Below are positions 11,607 through 13,158 of a stretch of 13,158 nucleotides of DNA, in pieces; position 1 is the first letter of the stretch, and every line of letters begins with the position of its first letter. The translations under genes and the position numbers were made by a program. The stretch lies in assembly GCA_041747755.1 (NCBI GenBank), contig JBGTEN010000141.1, positions 1 to 13,158 on the forward strand, given 5' to 3'. Source of the stretch: Aurantibrevibacter sp041747755. Lineage in GTDB: Bacteria > Bacteroidota > Bacteroidia > Flavobacteriales > Flavobacteriaceae. The notes beneath the pieces were generated by a model, which was not told the origin of the DNA, made no database searches, and worked only from the letters and a program-made list of their open reading frames with translations.

Positions 11607-13158
11607 CTATTTACCTTTTAAAGTTGGGTACTCAATCCCCAATTGTTCCAAATAGGAATCGTACTTTTCTTCATCGTAATAGAACTTTTCCAGGCTGGGG
11701 CGAAACTGCTTTTGAATGTCGGTATTCAGATAAATTGGTGGTTCGTCCGATGCGGAAATCATGGGTTGGTATTTGGTTTCTTTGCTTTGTTCGTTGTTGA
11801 AATAATCCCATGCCTTTGTTATCAATTCCGGTTTTAATAACATATCCAAGATGGTCATGGCTTCTACCTTAGCTCCGGCCGTAGCCCCTTTGTGCGCAAT
11901 GGGAGTTGCCATAGCAATAGCGTTACTCCAATGATGCCCCTGCAAACCCGGAATGTTCGAAGGATAGCGCAAGGTAACGGTTGGCACTTTCCATGATACA
12001 TCGCCAATATCATCCGAGCCACCGCTAACCAATTCTTTTGAAGGTACTCCCAAGTCATCCAATTTAGAGCTTAAGCCCAACGTATCTTTGGAGTTGACCT
12101 CTCTCTGTACGGCTTTGGCCAATTGCTGATCGGCATCTGACCATTCAGGGAGTCCCACTTTCTTAATGTTTTCATACATATTTTCCGCAATCACTTTGTT
12201 AAAGTGCCGCGGCCATGCCGTGCCCAATATTTTAGATTTCACTTTGGTCTTCGTCATCAGCGCAGCACCCTCAGCTACCTGATTGGCTTCTTCATACATT
12301 TCCATAATTCCCTCATAAGTAATATCCCTGAAATAATACCAAATGGAAGCTTTTGAAGGTACTACGTTGGGTTGGTCGCCTGCGTCCGTAAACACGGAAT
12401 GGGAGCGCTTTAGCGGATGCAAGTGCTCTCTTTTGTAATTCCAGCCAACATTCATCAATTCAGCAGCATCCAATGCACTTCTTCCTCTCCAAGGTGATCC
12501 GGCAGAATGTGCCGCTTCCCCTTCAAATGAATATTCCACAGAAATAAGTCCGGTCCCAGTAGCCTGACCCCAAGATACGGCCAAATTATTGGCGACATGC
12601 GTAAAAATACAGAGGTCGATGTCATCGAAAAGTCCGTCGCGGGTATACCATGCTTTTGCGGCTACCAATTCCTCTGCAATTCCGGGCCAAATAATAAGCG
12701 TGCCTTTTATGTCTTCCCGCTCCATAAGCTGCTTCACCGCTAAGGCTGCCGTGATGTTAAGTGGAATACCGGAATTATGGCCTTCTCCGTGCCCGGGTGC
12801 CCCGTCTACCATGGGTTTGTGGTAAGCAACGCCGGGATACTGCGACGCTTTAGGAATACAGTCTACATCACTTCCCAAGGCAATAACCGGACCGTCTCCA
12901 TTGCTCCACTTGGCAAACCAAGCTGTGGGAATACCGGAAACAGCTGAATCTATTTCAAAACCATTTTTGCGTAGCAATCCGGTAAGGTATTTGGAGGATT
13001 CATATTCTTGAAATCCTAGCTCAGCAAAGCTGAATATTTTATCAATCATAACCTGAGTCTGTTTTTCGTTTGCTGCTACGATTTCCGCAGCTTCAGATTT
13101 CAGTTTTTCAATTTGTTTTGTGGAGTATTTTTTTTGTGACCAAATAGGTTGGATGGCC
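11607..13158 (-). CDS. M20-family amidohydrolase (AbgB-like), 5' end cut off by window edge
   Basis: The frame stays open through the right edge, reading ...YSTKQIEKLKSEAAE... before the first internal ATG at 13049, so the real start lies outside the window and that ATG is not the start. About 516 residues are visible. Counting from Met at 13049, metal and catalytic motifs of M20 metallopeptidases appear: GSDVD (Asp61, Asp63), GHGEGHNSG (His91), AEE (Glu126-Glu127), EAAHSAGSPWRGRSAL (His181) and GHHWSNAI near the C-terminus. The full pattern is that of AbgB, the p-aminobenzoyl-glutamate hydrolase subunit, and its relatives, which split amide bonds in N-acyl amino acids. AbgB-like proteins of Bacteroidetes often carry a signal peptide, which would lie outside the window. 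It is host DNA unrelated to the element. Confidence 0.9.
   Translation of the reverse strand, partial: AIQPIWSQKKYSTKQIEKLKSEAAEIVAANEKQTQVMIDKIFSFAELGFQEYESSKYLTGLLRKNGFEIDSAVSGIPTAWFAKWSNGDGPVIALGSDVDCIPKASQYPGVAYHKPMVDGAPGHGEGHNSGIPLNITAALAVKQLMEREDIKGTLIIWPGIAEELVAAKAWYTRDGLFDDIDLCIFTHVANNLAVSWGQATGTGLISVEYSFEGEAAHSAGSPWRGRSALDAAELMNVGWNYKREHLHPLKRSHSVFTDAGDQPNVVPSKASIWYYFRDITYEGIMEMYEEANQVAEGAALMTKTKVKSKILGTAWPRHFNKVIAENMYENIKKVGLPEWSDADQQLAKAVQREVNSKDTLGLSSKLDDLGVPSKELVSGGSDDIGDVSWKVPTVTLRYPSNIPGLQGHHWSNAIAMATPIAHKGATAGAKVEAMTILDMLLKPELITKAWDYFNNEQSKETKYQPMISASDEPPIYLNTDIQKQFRPSLEKFYYDEEKYDSYLEQLGIEYPTLKGK

Noticed and set aside
11607..13049. Treating the ATG at 13049 as the amidohydrolase start
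   Set aside because: The frame continues open to the window edge and encodes the usual N-terminal helix of the family, so the gene is simply cut by the window.
1..13158. CRISPR arrays, insertion sequences, rRNA genes, retron or toxin-antitoxin modules
   Set aside because: No regularly spaced long repeats, transposase, rRNA sequence, reverse transcriptase or recognisable toxin-antitoxin pair was seen; the short repeats found fit att, operator or iteron roles.

Overview
The window looks like a chromosomal segment from a marine or environmental member of the Bacteroidetes, most likely Flavobacteriia. The case rests on AT-rich DNA, weak or absent Shine-Dalgarno sequences, Bacteroidetes-type promoter elements (TAnnTTTG, seen at 10604-10611 and, on the minus strand, at 11418-11425), a Bacteroidetes-style integrase and an M20 amidohydrolase typical of these genomes. 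Species cannot be named from sequence alone.

Layout. Positions 1-2604 are ordinary host chromosome on the minus strand: a CitMHS-family carboxylate transporter followed by an AtuA-family (DUF1446) protein whose 3' end leaves the window. Positions 11382-13158 are also host chromosome: an M20 (AbgB-like) amidohydrolase on the minus strand whose 5' end leaves the window. Between them, at 2840-11305, sits an integrated element of about 8.5 kb. It has used the 3' end of a tRNA-Arg(CCU) gene (11310-11381, minus strand) as its attachment site, and a 25-bp near-perfect copy of that tRNA end lies at its other boundary (2840-2864 versus 11306-11330, one mismatch).

The element encodes, left to right: a tyrosine recombinase (2999-4264), an unrecognised protein coupled to it (4267-5079), a small excisionase-like winged-helix protein (5164-5451), an unrecognised protein (5473-6117) closed by a strong terminator, a filamentous-phage-type (II/X family) replication initiator (6180-7586), an iteron-like origin candidate (7683-7723), a small helix-turn-helix/helical protein (7745-8254) overlapping a HAD-like phosphatase (8251-8730), a phage capsid-protease-like S49 peptidase (8853-10139), an XRE repressor on the minus strand (10194-10490), and a divergently transcribed unrecognised gene with a canonical promoter (10642-11214).

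How it may work. Tandem 12-bp repeats of ATTGTCAAC lie just inside both ends and look like integrase arm-binding sites; the left array runs into the integrase start codon. ATTGAT/ATCAAT inverted repeats occur both before the integrase and between the repressor and its divergent gene, so a single repressor may govern both. A 14-bp box lies exactly 7 bases before the start codons of the Rep and the S49 genes. There is no portal, major capsid, large terminase, tail or filamentous coat/Zot gene, yet a capsid-type protease is present. The most interesting reading, not proven here, is a replicating, tRNA-integrated element that parasitises a tailed phage (a satellite) while using a filamentous-phage-type replication protein.
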